A stretch of 64,000 nt of DNA from the NCBI RefSeq assembly GCF_041222825.1, contig NZ_CP139482.1, positions 2,697,001-2,761,000 on the forward strand, in the 5' to 3' direction. The stretch is from Candidatus Thalassolituus haligoni. Lineage in GTDB: Bacteria > Pseudomonadota > Gammaproteobacteria > Pseudomonadales > Oceanobacteraceae. Positions 39,701-51,293 of the stretch are shown in pieces; positions within the stretch are counted from its first letter, which is position 1, and every line of letters starts with the position of its first letter. Both the position numbers and the translations under genes were made by a program. Under the pieces are notes generated by a model, which was not told the DNA's origin, did no database searches, and saw nothing but the letters and a program-made list of their open reading frames with translations.

Positions 39701-40259
39701 TACGTCGCATGCGGTTCTCGGTCTCGCGGCGACGATCCTTGTAGCGAGAGATACCTGCGGCCTCTTCGACGTACACCCGCAGCTCTTCTGGTTTGGCCTC
39801 AATCAGGCGAGAAATCATGCCCTGTTCGATAATGGCATAGGAACGCGGCCCCAGGCCGGTGCCAAGAAACAGGTCGGTAATATCCTTGCGACGGCAGCGG
39901 CTGCCATTCAGAAAGTAGGTGGACTGGCCATCTCGGGTAACCTGACGGCGTACGCTGATTTCGGTGTAGGCGGCGTACTCGCCCCTTAAGGTCTGATCAC
40001 TGTTGTCAAACACCAGATCGACGCTGGCCTTGCCAACCGGTTTGCGCTCGGAAGATCCATTAAAAATGACGTCCGTCATGGAGTCGCCGCGCAGGTATTT
40101 GGCCGAGCTTTCCCCCATCACCCAGCGGACGGCATCAATGGTGTTGGACTTGCCACAACCATTGGGGCCAACGATACCGGTCATGTTGGTATCAAAGCTG
40201 ACGGTGGTCGTATCGACAAAAGATTTGAAGCCAGAGAGTTTGATGGCCTTCAGGCGCAT
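36747..40259 (-). CDS. smc: Chromosome segregation protein SMC
   Basis: 1170 residues. Walker A GPNGCGKSN at 31-39, two long Gln/Glu-rich coiled coils (about 170-500 and 660-1000), a hinge (about 505-640, with GWETAVEAVLGDYLQALVI), then the signature LLSGGEKALTAIAL and Walker B FCMLDEVDAPLDD. It is the canonical bacterial SMC rather than MukB. It organises and segregates chromosomes with ScpAB. Upstream lies the GntR gene, downstream zipA, on the same strand with about 100-bp gaps. Confidence 0.97.
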   Translation of the reverse strand: MRLKAIKLSGFKSFVDTTTVSFDTNMTGIVGPNGCGKSNTIDAVRWVMGESSAKYLRGDSMTDVIFNGSSERKPVGKASVDLVFDNSDQTLRGEYAAYTEISVRRQVTRDGQSTYFLNGSRCRRKDITDLFLGTGLGPRSYAIIEQGMISRLIEAKPEELRVYVEEAAGISRYKDRRRETENRMRRTLENLERLQDIRDELTRQLGHLQRQAEAAEKYKALKAEERQKKAQLQALKWQQLDQDYRKRELFITELDTRFEKHRSEQVRIDADSEALRLLQSEDNERFQAVQGRFYEVGARIARQEQKIEHQSQMSLELDRNLAEAERQLEACQIALEADQQQLDNLEAERLQQEPEQELLAELLLQAKDQLDDAEREQSRWQDDWQQFTQRAGEPARQADVAHTRIQSLDQQLLRLQQQIHKLQGEQQQLQNNPELDEIQLLQEEAAEYELQAEEQQQRVDSSREQAERVRADIEQQRQQVETGRQQLNLLSNRKATLEALQKAALGQSSDAMARWLESRQLSRKPRLAERLQVESGWETAVEAVLGDYLQALVIDNLDMASQWLDSLQEGNLVLWSGLELPPSDSPLASDSLLQRLQSPYQLGDLLAPVRTIGSLDQALARRQELAPGESWMTPDAVRVGRDWLRVQRQAESQGSVLGRQQELELLLEQWDQLDMDVEEWEAEYEAARMRLHGLEQQRDAAQREWQQVNSQLMTLQAQLSAHQARAEQFAQRSQRIDDDLAEAREQQALLQQELEETRMQWQQASDAIELYGDERDQLLLQRDSKQQQLDDARSVLQQRQQGAHQAELGQRELDSRIQGLNTAIQRLSVQLEQWRSRKQTILSSQKQDHSIDLTHLKEELQQLLEQRQQAEQQVQEARSRLERSETGLRQLEQQRSQAEQQALDVRNQLEAVRMECQALDIRRQALIEQLQEEKLTLKEVLDNMPDEADPEQWQQDLADLGERIRRLGNINLAAIDEYRLQSERKTYLDAQNNDLETALATLESAIHKIDRETRTRFKETFDKINNGLAELFPKVFGGGHAWLDLTDDDLLNTGVAIMARPPGKKNSTIHLLSGGEKALTAIALVFSIFQLNPAPFCMLDEVDAPLDDANVGRYAKLVKAMSDKVQFIFITHNKIAMEMASRLLGVTMQEPGVSRLVSVDVEAATEMIEQ

Positions 40260-40351
40260 AGGAATCCGGTGGGCTGGAGACGACAGCCCGCTATGATAGC
40301 GGTGTTGATTTGAAGTGGCTAACCCGGCGGGCTACGGCCACTCCGGGTATG

Positions 40352-41026
40352 TTACACAGACTCTTTCAGTGTGTTGGCTTCGATTGCCTGAACCACCAGC
40401 GAGCAATGACGTTTGCAATACTCATTGACCAACGCTGGTATCTCATCATTTTGGTCGCTGAGTGTGCATTCGATCAGGCGAGTAACAAACAGGCTGGTTT
40501 CGTCCATTTCGCCAAGGTTTTTGCGTAATGCCAATGCCAGCGCACGATGCAAGGGAGGTTGCAGATTGTCGAGTGCGGTTTTCAAATACTCATTACCAGC
40601 GGCGACGGCAGCACTGGAAATCAGTTCAAAATTGGCTTCGATAAAAAGATGGTGATCATGTACAGCAGCCGTATTACGGAGCTTGTTGACCAGCAACTCC
40701 AGCTTTTTCTTGTCTTCTTCTTTCCAGCTCCAGGCCAGCTTTTCGGCCAGCATTTCGAGCAGATTACCGTACAGGCGATAAAGGCTACGTACCCGGTCAG
40801 CATTCAATTCAGTCACATAGGCACCACGGCGCGGCTGAATAGTCACCAGGTGGCGACGCTCCAGAATCAACAGTGCTTCACGTACAGAGCCACGACTGAC
40901 TTGCAATTCACTGACGATACGGGCTTCCTGAATACGTTCATTATTCACCAGATCACCCTGAATAATGCGATCTGCAAGGTGGTTGGCTATTTGTTCTGCA
41001 AGACTTTCGGCGACGACAAACGCCAT
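40352..41026 (-). CDS. GntR-family regulator with FCD domain
   Basis: 224 residues. Winged helix at the N-terminus (LAEQIANHLADRIIQGDLV, RIVSELQVSRGSVREALLILERRHLVTIQPRRGAYV), then the all-helical FCD domain with ANFELISSAAVAAGNEYL. Regulators of this class sense organic acids. AGAGGA lies before the ATG at 41026. Its neighbour smc is not an obvious target; location just upstream of smc is also seen in Pseudomonas genomes. Confidence 0.9.
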   Translation of the reverse strand: MAFVVAESLAEQIANHLADRIIQGDLVNNERIQEARIVSELQVSRGSVREALLILERRHLVTIQPRRGAYVTELNADRVRSLYRLYGNLLEMLAEKLAWSWKEEDKKKLELLVNKLRNTAAVHDHHLFIEANFELISSAAVAAGNEYLKTALDNLQPPLHRALALALRKNLGEMDETSLFVTRLIECTLSDQNDEIPALVNEYCKRHCSLVVQAIEANTLKESV

Positions 41027-41700
41027 AATCAGTTCCTCTAAAGCGTACATATGACTTGAAACGATCAATCTGCCAAAGCTCAACAGCGTTGATTTCAATC
41101 ACGTTTCAGTCAACAAATTATCGGTAATCATGGTTCCACTGACAAATATCACAAACCGCTAGCTCTAAAAACGGAAGATGCCTCGCAGTTGTCTGCCATG
41201 ACGTCCTTACATCCGTGAGATAGCAATCCTGGCGTCTGAAAGCCTGTTGGATCGACCTCACCTTCTTACAACGATCCTCTCAATAGAGGCCAGACATCCG
41301 CGATTAACGCAATATCTTCAATACAACAGGGTGGAACAGATGAACATTAACAAAACCGGAAAACGCGGAGGCAGCGAAAACAAACCGTGCCCGTAGCTGC
41401 AACAAGAGTAAAACTCTGGCAGTCATTTGAATAGAACCGCCGCTCAGCTCGCTTGCGCTGAGTTCATCGCCAGCAAGCTTGCCAGACCATATGGCAACGC
41501 GGAAAGCATCAAGCATACTATCTGAACGCCATTTTTCATTTTCTCCAACCAGTTCCACTGCGGTACTGATTTGGGAACATCTTGCTGCGCGTCAAGAGAC
41601 ACTCACAGCCGATATGACCCTTTAATGGGCAAAATCTATAGTCCAAACCCATTTTCTCAGGCAAAAGTACCAATTTTTACTAATGCAAAATCAACTTTGT

Positions 41701-41743
41701 GTTTTTATACTGCCTGCTGGAAATACACTGACAGTATAAAAAC
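41701..41743. repeat. Perfect 12-bp inverted repeat GTTTTTATACTG / CAGTATAAAAAC
   Basis: Arms at 41701-41712 and 41732-41743 with 19 bp between. It may be an operator for a regulator that loops DNA, or an RNA stem. No transcript boundary is evident. Confidence 0.6.
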
Positions 41744-41823
41744 GGTCGCCTTTTGCATGGACACGTAACTGTTTGCCCGCAAATACCCAGCAACCTCTCG
41801 TTGGTCTCTCAGAGATGTGCGGA

Positions 41824-41873
41824 GCATATTGACACATATGCAACCAAGTCAACAGATACAAGCATATATGTGT
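41824..41873. promoter_or_regulatory. GCATAT/ACACATATGC inverted repeats, probable self-operators
   Basis: GCATAT-N6-ATATGC (41824-41841) overlaps ACACATATGC (41832-41841), which pairs with GCATATATGTGT (41862-41873). They lie 60-110 bp before the ATG of the S24-type repressor, the usual place for autoregulatory sites. Confidence 0.5.
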
Positions 41874-41934
41874 GACACCAACACTCCGAGTGAGACACAC
41901 AAGCGGTTTTGCATACCTAACCAGCAGCGACGAC

Positions 41935-42624
41935 ATGAATAGCGCACCGACCGACAGTGAAAGTAAAAAATCGATGGATTTTTTGACCAGTCTGGGACAA
42001 CGAATTGCTGCGATGGCCGATCTGGTCGGCAGCAAGAAAAAACTCGCCGATGCCGCAGGTATCTCGGAGTCACAACTCTATCGTTGCATCAAGGGTGCCA
42101 GTGCGACAACCGTTGAGCCTCTGGTCGCCATGGCCAAGGCAGCGAATGTTTCTATTGAATGGGCGGTATCCGGTGAAGGGCTGATGCATGCGGATCAATA
42201 TGACACCTTGTCTGCCAACGACAGCAAGCTGAAATCGATCCCTTGCTATACCGCCTCTCACCAGCATTGCCAAACCCGGACAGCGAGTCCGGAATTTGCA
42301 CTGCCGAGCCACTGGGTCAAACAGCGAGGTCTGAACGACCAGTCTCTGGTGATACTGACGGCCAGGGGCGACAGTATGAATCCGACCATTCCCGACGGCA
42401 GCCTGGTGCTGATCGACACCCAGAACAGGTCGCTTCTGGATGGTCGCCTCTATGCCTTGCGGGAAGAAAATTTCGAAATGATCAAACGCATCCAGAGAGT
42501 ACCGGGACAAGGGGTCTGGCTACTGTCGGACAACAAGCACTACAACGACGTATTACTGGAACAAAACGACATGAACCAGCTGGAAATTATCGGTCGGGTT
42601 GTCTGGATCGGCACCGATGTGTGA
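41935..42624 (+). CDS. XRE/S24-type repressor (LexA-fold C-terminal domain)
   Basis: 229 residues. Helix-turn-helix at about 30-60 (KKLADAAGISESQLYRCIKGAS), then a hinge and a peptidase S24 domain with S147 in ARGDSMNPTIPDG and K184 in MIKRIQR; the 37-residue spacing equals that of the LexA Ser/Lys pair. No clear Ala-Gly or Cys-Gly cleavage site is seen between the domains, so self-cleavage on DNA damage is uncertain. Similar proteins are phage or stress regulators. ATG 41935 is preferred to a GTG at 41872, which lies inside the probable operator. Confidence 0.82.
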   Translation: MNSAPTDSESKKSMDFLTSLGQRIAAMADLVGSKKKLADAAGISESQLYRCIKGASATTVEPLVAMAKAANVSIEWAVSGEGLMHADQYDTLSANDSKLKSIPCYTASHQHCQTRTASPEFALPSHWVKQRGLNDQSLVILTARGDSMNPTIPDGSLVLIDTQNRSLLDGRLYALREENFEMIKRIQRVPGQGVWLLSDNKHYNDVLLEQNDMNQLEIIGRVVWIGTDV

Positions 42625-42632
42625 GGCCTGGT

Positions 42633-43493
42633 TCAGGTATCAACGGATCGGCGCGCCCGAATCGCAATCAAAACACCGGCCACAATCAGCCCCATGGCCA
42701 GCAACATCAAGGTTGTTAAACGCTCGGATAACACCAGCGCCCCCATCAATACTGCCAGCCCCGGCACCAATAGCTGTACCTGAGCAGCACGATGGATCCC
42801 CAGCCAGGGCAAAACCCGATACCAGCCAAAGTAACCCAGCCCTGAGGCGATGGCACCCGATATCACTGCAAGCAGCAAAGGCCGCCAATTCGACAACTCG
42901 GGCTCAACCGTAAAAGGTATTAATAGTATCGACAGCAGACTAGCAGCGACAAAGGCAGCTTGCACATCTGCCAAAGGTGTTGACGAACCCTGGCCCAGCA
43001 CCACAAAACCAGTCCAACCGAGTGCAGCCGTGACCATTAACAGCACTGCCCACCAGGAAGACAGTGCACTGCCAGGCAGCAGCAGCAAGGCCAGCCCGGT
43101 AATCGAGACCAACATCCCCACCAGCTGCCAGGCTCCAGGCCGTGCGCCGCGCCAGATATTTACCCATTGCAGCCCAAGCTGTACTGTGGCGAACAATACG
43201 AAAGCCCCGACACCGGTATCCAGACTGACATACGCCATGGAAAATGCCGACGCATAAACAAATAACCCCAGCCCCAGTAACCAGAAGCGCCGGCTGTTCG
43301 GGCAGACACAATTGCGGCTCCCCAAGCGGATATTCTGATACCACAGCAACACACTCAATATCACCGCACCCGCCACCAGACGGATGATCGTAAAGCTTTC
43401 GGAATCAAAACTGTATTCCCTCAAAGCCCAGCGGCATAAAAGAGAATTGGCTGCAAAAGCCAGTAATACCAGCGCGGTCTGAACCACCATCAT
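42633..43493 (-). CDS. EamA/DMT-family permease
   Basis: 286 residues, ten membrane helices in two EamA repeats; landmarks are IIRLVAGAVILSVLLWY in the first half and SGAIASGLGYFGWYRVLPWLGIHRAAQVQLLVPGLAVLMGALVLSERLT in the second, typical of the drug/metabolite transporter group. Substrate unknown. It converges on the S24 repressor gene with an 8-bp gap. Two adjacent ATG codons (43493, 43490) are possible starts. Confidence 0.88.
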   Translation of the reverse strand: MMVVQTALVLLAFAANSLLCRWALREYSFDSESFTIIRLVAGAVILSVLLWYQNIRLGSRNCVCPNSRRFWLLGLGLFVYASAFSMAYVSLDTGVGAFVLFATVQLGLQWVNIWRGARPGAWQLVGMLVSITGLALLLLPGSALSSWWAVLLMVTAALGWTGFVVLGQGSSTPLADVQAAFVAASLLSILLIPFTVEPELSNWRPLLLAVISGAIASGLGYFGWYRVLPWLGIHRAAQVQLLVPGLAVLMGALVLSERLTTLMLLAMGLIVAGVLIAIRARRSVDT

Positions 43494-43780
43494 ATGCTCA
43501 CTTATTATTAACTTTATTAGCAAAACGGCAATATTGACTTCATTGCTGGACTATCTCTGAAAATCATCTTGCTTCGCTAGATTCATGCTGAATCAGCAGG
43601 TACAAGTACCCTACGCTTGCGGTGTACATCCTGCACTGAACAAGCTACAAACGAAAACAGAGGAGCCCTCGACAACAGATCCCGTTGATAGACAATAACG
43701 GAATACCCGAGACGAGTATTAACGTCGCAATTGAATATCTCAACAGCAATACCACGACTCAACAGCTGGTGAAAACGTTT

Positions 43781-45086
43781 CTAGCAGGCTGTTGAAATTC
43801 TTATTCGCTTTGCTGACAGAAGCTTTTCAACTCGCTAAATCACGCTTATTTGGTTGTTTTTTGAGTGGTTTTTCCACCGGAAACAGGATGATCCATCCCG
43901 TTTCCGGTCATCAGACGGATTGACCCTGTAACTTGGACATTCGCACCAGGTTATAAGCCATCATGGTCATCTCAAGAACACTGTTGACCTTCGCAAGTCC
44001 TCTCACTTTTAACTGCCGTAAGTGGCCGACGGTCTTACCCCAGCCGAAAGGTTCCTCGACACGTTTACGCACAATCTGACTGGCGGCATAACCCGCTTTG
44101 TTACTGGTTCGACCATCGATGGCTGAGCCACCTGACCGTTTGTCATTGCGAGCAACATGGGGCGTGATGCGGTGCTTCCTGCATTCCTTCACAAACCCTT
44201 TGGTGTCGTAGTTTTTATCCGCACCCACGGTTTTACGATGAGCTCCCGGCAGTGCTTTTAAAAGCCCTTGGGCGACGTCTCTTTCCGCTGTTCCGGTCGC
44301 CAGACTGGCTTGTGTCGCAACGATCAAACCATTCCGATTTTCCATGACAGTGTGTCCCATGAAGGATAATCGGGCCTCTTGTCCTTTGGATTTTTTGAAC
44401 AGCCTCGCATCCGGATCCGTGGTTGATTCATGCGTGTCATTACGGCGTTTGGTGCCACGAAAGTTCTCTTCCTGATTGCGTCCGGATGGCCCTTCGCCCT
44501 TATCCTGATCGTCATCAGATTGCTTTGGCCGAAAACTCTTTTGGGAAGCCCAGGCCTGCATCAATGTGCCATCGACACTAAAATGATCGTTCGACAGGAG
44601 TTGTTGTTTTCGGGCTGTGGCAATCACCTCGGCGAATAATTCGGTGCTGACGTCATGGCGGATCAAACGATCCCGATTGACGCTGAAAGTCGAATGATCC
44701 CAGACCGGATCATCAATACTCAAACCAATAAACCAGCGATAAAGCATGTTGTACTGAATCTGCTCGACCAGTTGCCGTTCGCTGCGAATACTGAAGAGGA
44801 TTTGCAGCAGCAAGGCTCTCAATAGACGCTCCGGAGGAATAGATTCCCGGCCACGCTCGGAATAGATCAGGCTGAGTTTCCAATCGATATTGGTGAGCGC
44901 CTGATCAAACAGGATTTTGATGGATCTCAAAGGGTGATCCTGTGGAACCAGTTCATCCAGTTTGATGGTGGTGAACAAGGCTTCTTGGGTAATGTCAGCG
45001 CCACGCATGGGAGTCCGGGAATCCATTGAAAAAGAGTATTGTATCGAAGCCAGTAGGCATCAGGGATAAAATCAACGGCCTGCTAG
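43781..45086. mobile_element. IS5-like insertion sequence, complete
   Basis: About 1298 bp (43785-45082) bounded by near-identical inverted ends: CAGGCTGTTGA at the left and the complement of CAGGCCGTTGA at the right. CTAG lies directly outside each end (43781-43784 and 45083-45086), consistent with the 4-bp target duplication of IS5-type elements. The single transposase gene is intact. It sits in an intergenic region between the EamA and GAF genes and breaks no recognisable gene. Confidence 0.88.
43911..45026 (-). CDS. IS5-family DDE transposase
   Basis: 371 residues. N-terminal DUF772-like domain (ERLLRALLLQILFSIRSERQLVEQIQYNMLYRWFIGL), VWDHSTFSVNRDRL, then the DDE catalytic domain: first Asp in FSVDGTLMQAW, second in VGADKNYDTKGF, Glu in RKRVEEPFGWGKT. 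The frame is intact, so the element may be active. A charged insert around residues 165-205 (PKQSDDDQDKGEG) is common in this group. Confidence 0.92.
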   Translation of the reverse strand: MDSRTPMRGADITQEALFTTIKLDELVPQDHPLRSIKILFDQALTNIDWKLSLIYSERGRESIPPERLLRALLLQILFSIRSERQLVEQIQYNMLYRWFIGLSIDDPVWDHSTFSVNRDRLIRHDVSTELFAEVIATARKQQLLSNDHFSVDGTLMQAWASQKSFRPKQSDDDQDKGEGPSGRNQEENFRGTKRRNDTHESTTDPDARLFKKSKGQEARLSFMGHTVMENRNGLIVATQASLATGTAERDVAQGLLKALPGAHRKTVGADKNYDTKGFVKECRKHRITPHVARNDKRSGGSAIDGRTSNKAGYAASQIVRKRVEEPFGWGKTVGHLRQLKVRGLAKVNSVLEMTMMAYNLVRMSKLQGQSV

Positions 45087-45276
45087 GCCGCAAGTACAGG
45101 GTAATCATGACCGAACGTCGGAGTTGATAAGTCACTTATGAATATTTTCAGATCATTTTTAACGCAGTCATCGTCACGCCGATAGATTGTCAATAGCCGG
45201 TTAAAAGCGCAACAAGTTCAGGTGGCCCCTGAACACGACCACAGAGATGATTCTGTCGCTTATCAGGGAGATATCG

Positions 45277-46179
45277 ATGAATGCGTTTATAAAAGCAGCA
45301 GAAATTTGGGTACCAAACCATACGGAGTCTGACCGCTCCAGTCATTTACACGCTGCAGCCAGTTACTACGGAGAACTGGGCCATTTTGCCGAAATCAGTG
45401 CGACCATGACCTTTGGTTATGGCGAGGGTTTACCTGGTAGTGCCTGGCAATGTGGCCACCCGGTTCTCTGGTCTGATCTCAGAAGTGACCGCTTCAAACG
45501 CAGCAATTTTATTTCTGATACTGGAATAGACTCAGGTCTTGCAATTCCGATCTTTGCCGGTGATTTTCTTCAAGCGGTTGTGGTGCTCTTTTGTGGTAAC
45601 CCCGGAACCGCCAGTGGCGCTGTCGAAATCTGGCAAAATGATACCCAAAGCCCACAGCAGTTAAACCTGATGGATGGTTATTACGGTGTACTGGAGCAAT
45701 TTGCCGCCATATCTCGCAATATGACCATCCAACAGGGAGAAAGTCTGCCAGGCAAGGCATGGCAGCTGGATCAGCCACTGTTACTACAGAATCTGGCGAA
45801 TCGTCACTGCTTTATCCGTGCTCATCCCGCCGAAGAATGCGGGCTCGCAACCGGCCTCGCTTTGCCGTATATCGATAATCACAGGAATGGCCATGTGGTG
45901 TGCCTGTTATCCACACTGGGTACGCCTATCGCCAGCCAATATGAAGTCTGGCTGCCAGATGGCAACCAGCTGAAATTCCACGATGGCTTTGCCATTGATG
46001 GCTCAGATCTCCACCAGCGCTATGATGGGGATCAGATTGAGCGTGGAGAAGGTCAGCTTGGCAAAGTCTGGCTCAGTGGTGTCCCCCATCTGGCCAGTCG
46101 GAATCTGACCGCTCCCATACTGTGTTTACCCGTAATCAATGCCGGTCGCTTGAGCGGCATTGTTCGCCTGGTTCTATAA
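45277..46179 (+). CDS. Protein of three tandem GAF-like units
   Basis: 300 residues, no signal or membrane segment. Three repeats of about 80-100 residues can be seen: unit 1 (8-106; EIW at 9, GEGLPGSAW at 49), unit 2 (116-213; EIW at 118, GESLPGKAW at 154), unit 3 (222-300; EVW at 223, GEGQLGKVW near 257). Each ends in a strand like GLAIPIFAGDFLQAVVVLF, as in GAF domains. No catalytic output domain is attached, so it may be a stand-alone sensor or partner protein. The third unit is shorter. GGGAG precedes the ATG at 45277. An IS element lies just upstream and may have displaced its original promoter. Confidence 0.72.
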   Translation: MNAFIKAAEIWVPNHTESDRSSHLHAAASYYGELGHFAEISATMTFGYGEGLPGSAWQCGHPVLWSDLRSDRFKRSNFISDTGIDSGLAIPIFAGDFLQAVVVLFCGNPGTASGAVEIWQNDTQSPQQLNLMDGYYGVLEQFAAISRNMTIQQGESLPGKAWQLDQPLLLQNLANRHCFIRAHPAEECGLATGLALPYIDNHRNGHVVCLLSTLGTPIASQYEVWLPDGNQLKFHDGFAIDGSDLHQRYDGDQIERGEGQLGKVWLSGVPHLASRNLTAPILCLPVINAGRLSGIVRLVL

Positions 46180-46342
46180 CAACGCGGAAGCACACGCCCA
46201 CCTGCTCCTGCGCCTGGTGTGCAGGAGTCACCTAACCCGAAGGGGCCGTTCCAATCAGGCCGACGTTATGCAACCTTCCTGTCAACCTGGTATCTCATGC
46301 GTAGATCGACACCCAGTCACTGCATTTTTTCAGCCGGTTTGA

Positions 46343-46364
46343 TCTGTGGTTCTGTAACCACAGA
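46343..46364. other. Stem-loop TCTGTGGTT-CTGT-AACCACAGA
   Basis: Perfect 9-bp stem with a 4-base loop, about 100 bp upstream of the carbonic anhydrase gene. No T run; it may be a 5'-leader structure or an operator. Confidence 0.45.
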
Positions 46365-46464
46365 CAGAGCAAGCCAGCTATGTCCCCTATACGAACAACA
46401 GCGACGAGTGCAGTCCGTAAGGAACCCCAGGTTTGATTCATCACCTAGCCAGCAGAGATAACCC

Positions 46465-47202
46465 ATGATTAAAAAGTCTGCCCTGATCCTGATCAGTGCA
46501 CTCACCCTGAATAGCCTGATTGCCAGCGCCAATCCATCACCACACTGGAGTTACGAGGGTGACGATGGCCCCGAGCATTGGGCCACCCTATCTGCAGACT
46601 ATACAAGCTGCGGCAGTGGCCTGAACCAATCGCCATTGAATCTGACCGAGATGATCGCAGCCGATCAGATACCTCTGGTCTTGAATTACCATCCCGGCGG
46701 CAAGGAAATCCTCAACAACGGTCACACGGTGCAGGTGAATTACGCCGCGGGCAATACCTTGAATGTGGGTTTTCGCAGCTTTAACCTGATTCAGTTCCAT
46801 TTCCACACGCCGGCTGAAAACCGTATCGAAGGCAAGTCGTATCCCATGGCCATGCATCTTGTCCATGCCACTCCGGAAGGTCGGCTGGCGGTGCTGGCCA
46901 TCATGTTCCAGGCTGGTGAAGAAAATAAGGAATTGGCCAAAGTCTGGGGCGACCTTCCCCTGCCTGGTGAGAAAAAGGAATTGGACAACGGGCTGGACAT
47001 ATCAAAACTGCTGCCCGAATCCCTGGATTACATACAATACAACGGCTCCCTGACGACCCCACCCTGTACTGAAGGCGTCAGCTGGTTTGTACTGAAAACC
47101 CCGATTGAAGCCTCTGCTGATCAAATTGCCGCCTTCACACGTTTGATCGGTGAAAACAGCCGTCCGATTCAGCCCCTGAATGCCCGAGTAGTTATCCAGT
47201 AG
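46465..47202 (+). CDS. Alpha-class carbonic anhydrase, periplasmic
   Basis: 245 residues with a signal peptide (LILISALTLNSLIASA). Zinc ligands H112, H114 (FHFHTPAE) and H131 (AMHLVH); the Thr gate in TTPPCTEGVSW; C49 and the Cys of PPCTE can form the usual disulfide. It interconverts carbon dioxide and bicarbonate outside the inner membrane. AGAGAT precedes the ATG. It is monocistronic, ended by a strong terminator shared with fadA. Confidence 0.95.
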   Translation: MIKKSALILISALTLNSLIASANPSPHWSYEGDDGPEHWATLSADYTSCGSGLNQSPLNLTEMIAADQIPLVLNYHPGGKEILNNGHTVQVNYAAGNTLNVGFRSFNLIQFHFHTPAENRIEGKSYPMAMHLVHATPEGRLAVLAIMFQAGEENKELAKVWGDLPLPGEKKELDNGLDISKLLPESLDYIQYNGSLTTPPCTEGVSWFVLKTPIEASADQIAAFTRLIGENSRPIQPLNARVVIQ

Positions 47203-47231
47203 CCCGCCATATCACCCTGGCCGCTAAACAA

Positions 47232-47266
47232 AAAAAGCCCGCAGCGGTTATCGCTGCGGGCTTTTT
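47232..47266. terminator. Bidirectional terminator between carbonic anhydrase and fadA
   Basis: Stem AAAAAGCCCGCAGCG / CGCTGCGGGCTTTTT with loop GTTAT. A and T runs on both sides allow it to stop transcription from both converging genes. Confidence 0.95.
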
Positions 47267-47333
47267 CCATTCTTTGCAACAACAGACTGTCGAGCCCAGA
47301 CAGGCTGTTGATGCATTGAATACTTGACGATAA

Positions 47334-50719
<3,386 letters not shown>

Positions 50720-51293
50720 CAACTGATCTCCAAGTGGTGGTTAGCGTAAGGACTGCCTGTTGACAATCCGATCCATTATTAGTGCGTTTGCATCATGTTC
50801 TGATTGGTCATAATGCAGCACAGCCGTTTCAAACATTCGATTAATACGACCGTTTGAATTCTGTAGCAACCTTCGTTGAATCGAGGAATAAAGTCAATAG
50901 CAAGATTAGACCCTCATGACAGCACCACAATAATGACTCGCTACTAAACAGGTCAGTGACTGTTCGCGCCAATGACGGCTGCGGCTAAGCATCAATGGCT
51001 ACGCCACAAAGCAGGGATTAACAAAAGCACGGCCAAAATCGGCAATGATGCGACTGGCAATACATCCAGACGAGCCAAGTTGAATATCTGCTTTAATATA
51101 GTTACTTTTCGTATCAAAGCGTTCTACTACCAACGTACGAGATCGCGACATTTGCTAGCAGATACCGTAGTATTGTTCGAACCAGCTTTACTTGCAGCGA
51201 TGCGTCCATCCTGCCTTTTGAGAGCATTTTTCTCATCATCAGACAGACGGTGCTGCTGAAGACCATAAAAATAATCATAAAAAGACTGAGGTC
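50720..51293. other. 574-bp divergent promoter region of fadBA
   Basis: Separates fadB from the rightward secreted-protein gene. It contains an inverted repeat with TTCAAAC/GTTTGAA arms (50828-50858). Short reading frames here have no ribosome site or recognisable domain. Confidence 0.5.
50828..50858. promoter_or_regulatory. Inverted repeat TTCAAAC-N17-GTTTGAA upstream of fadB
   Basis: Perfect 7-bp arms about 110 bp before fadB. The half sites resemble those used by PsrA-type TetR regulators of beta-oxidation genes, though the spacing is longer than the usual PsrA site. Tentative operator. Confidence 0.35.

Larger units (their letters stand above)
41027..41934. other. 908-bp region without a supported gene
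   Basis: Between the divergent GntR and S24 repressor genes. It contains a 12-bp perfect inverted repeat (41701-41743) and GCATAT-type repeats next to the repressor gene (41824-41873). An 84-codon minus-strand frame at 41304-41558 has no recognisable domain and was not called. Confidence 0.5.

Noticed and set aside
41304..41558. 84-codon minus-strand frame in the gene-free region upstream of the S24 repressor
   Set aside because: No ribosome site and no recognisable domain; could be a gene remnant but cannot be supported.
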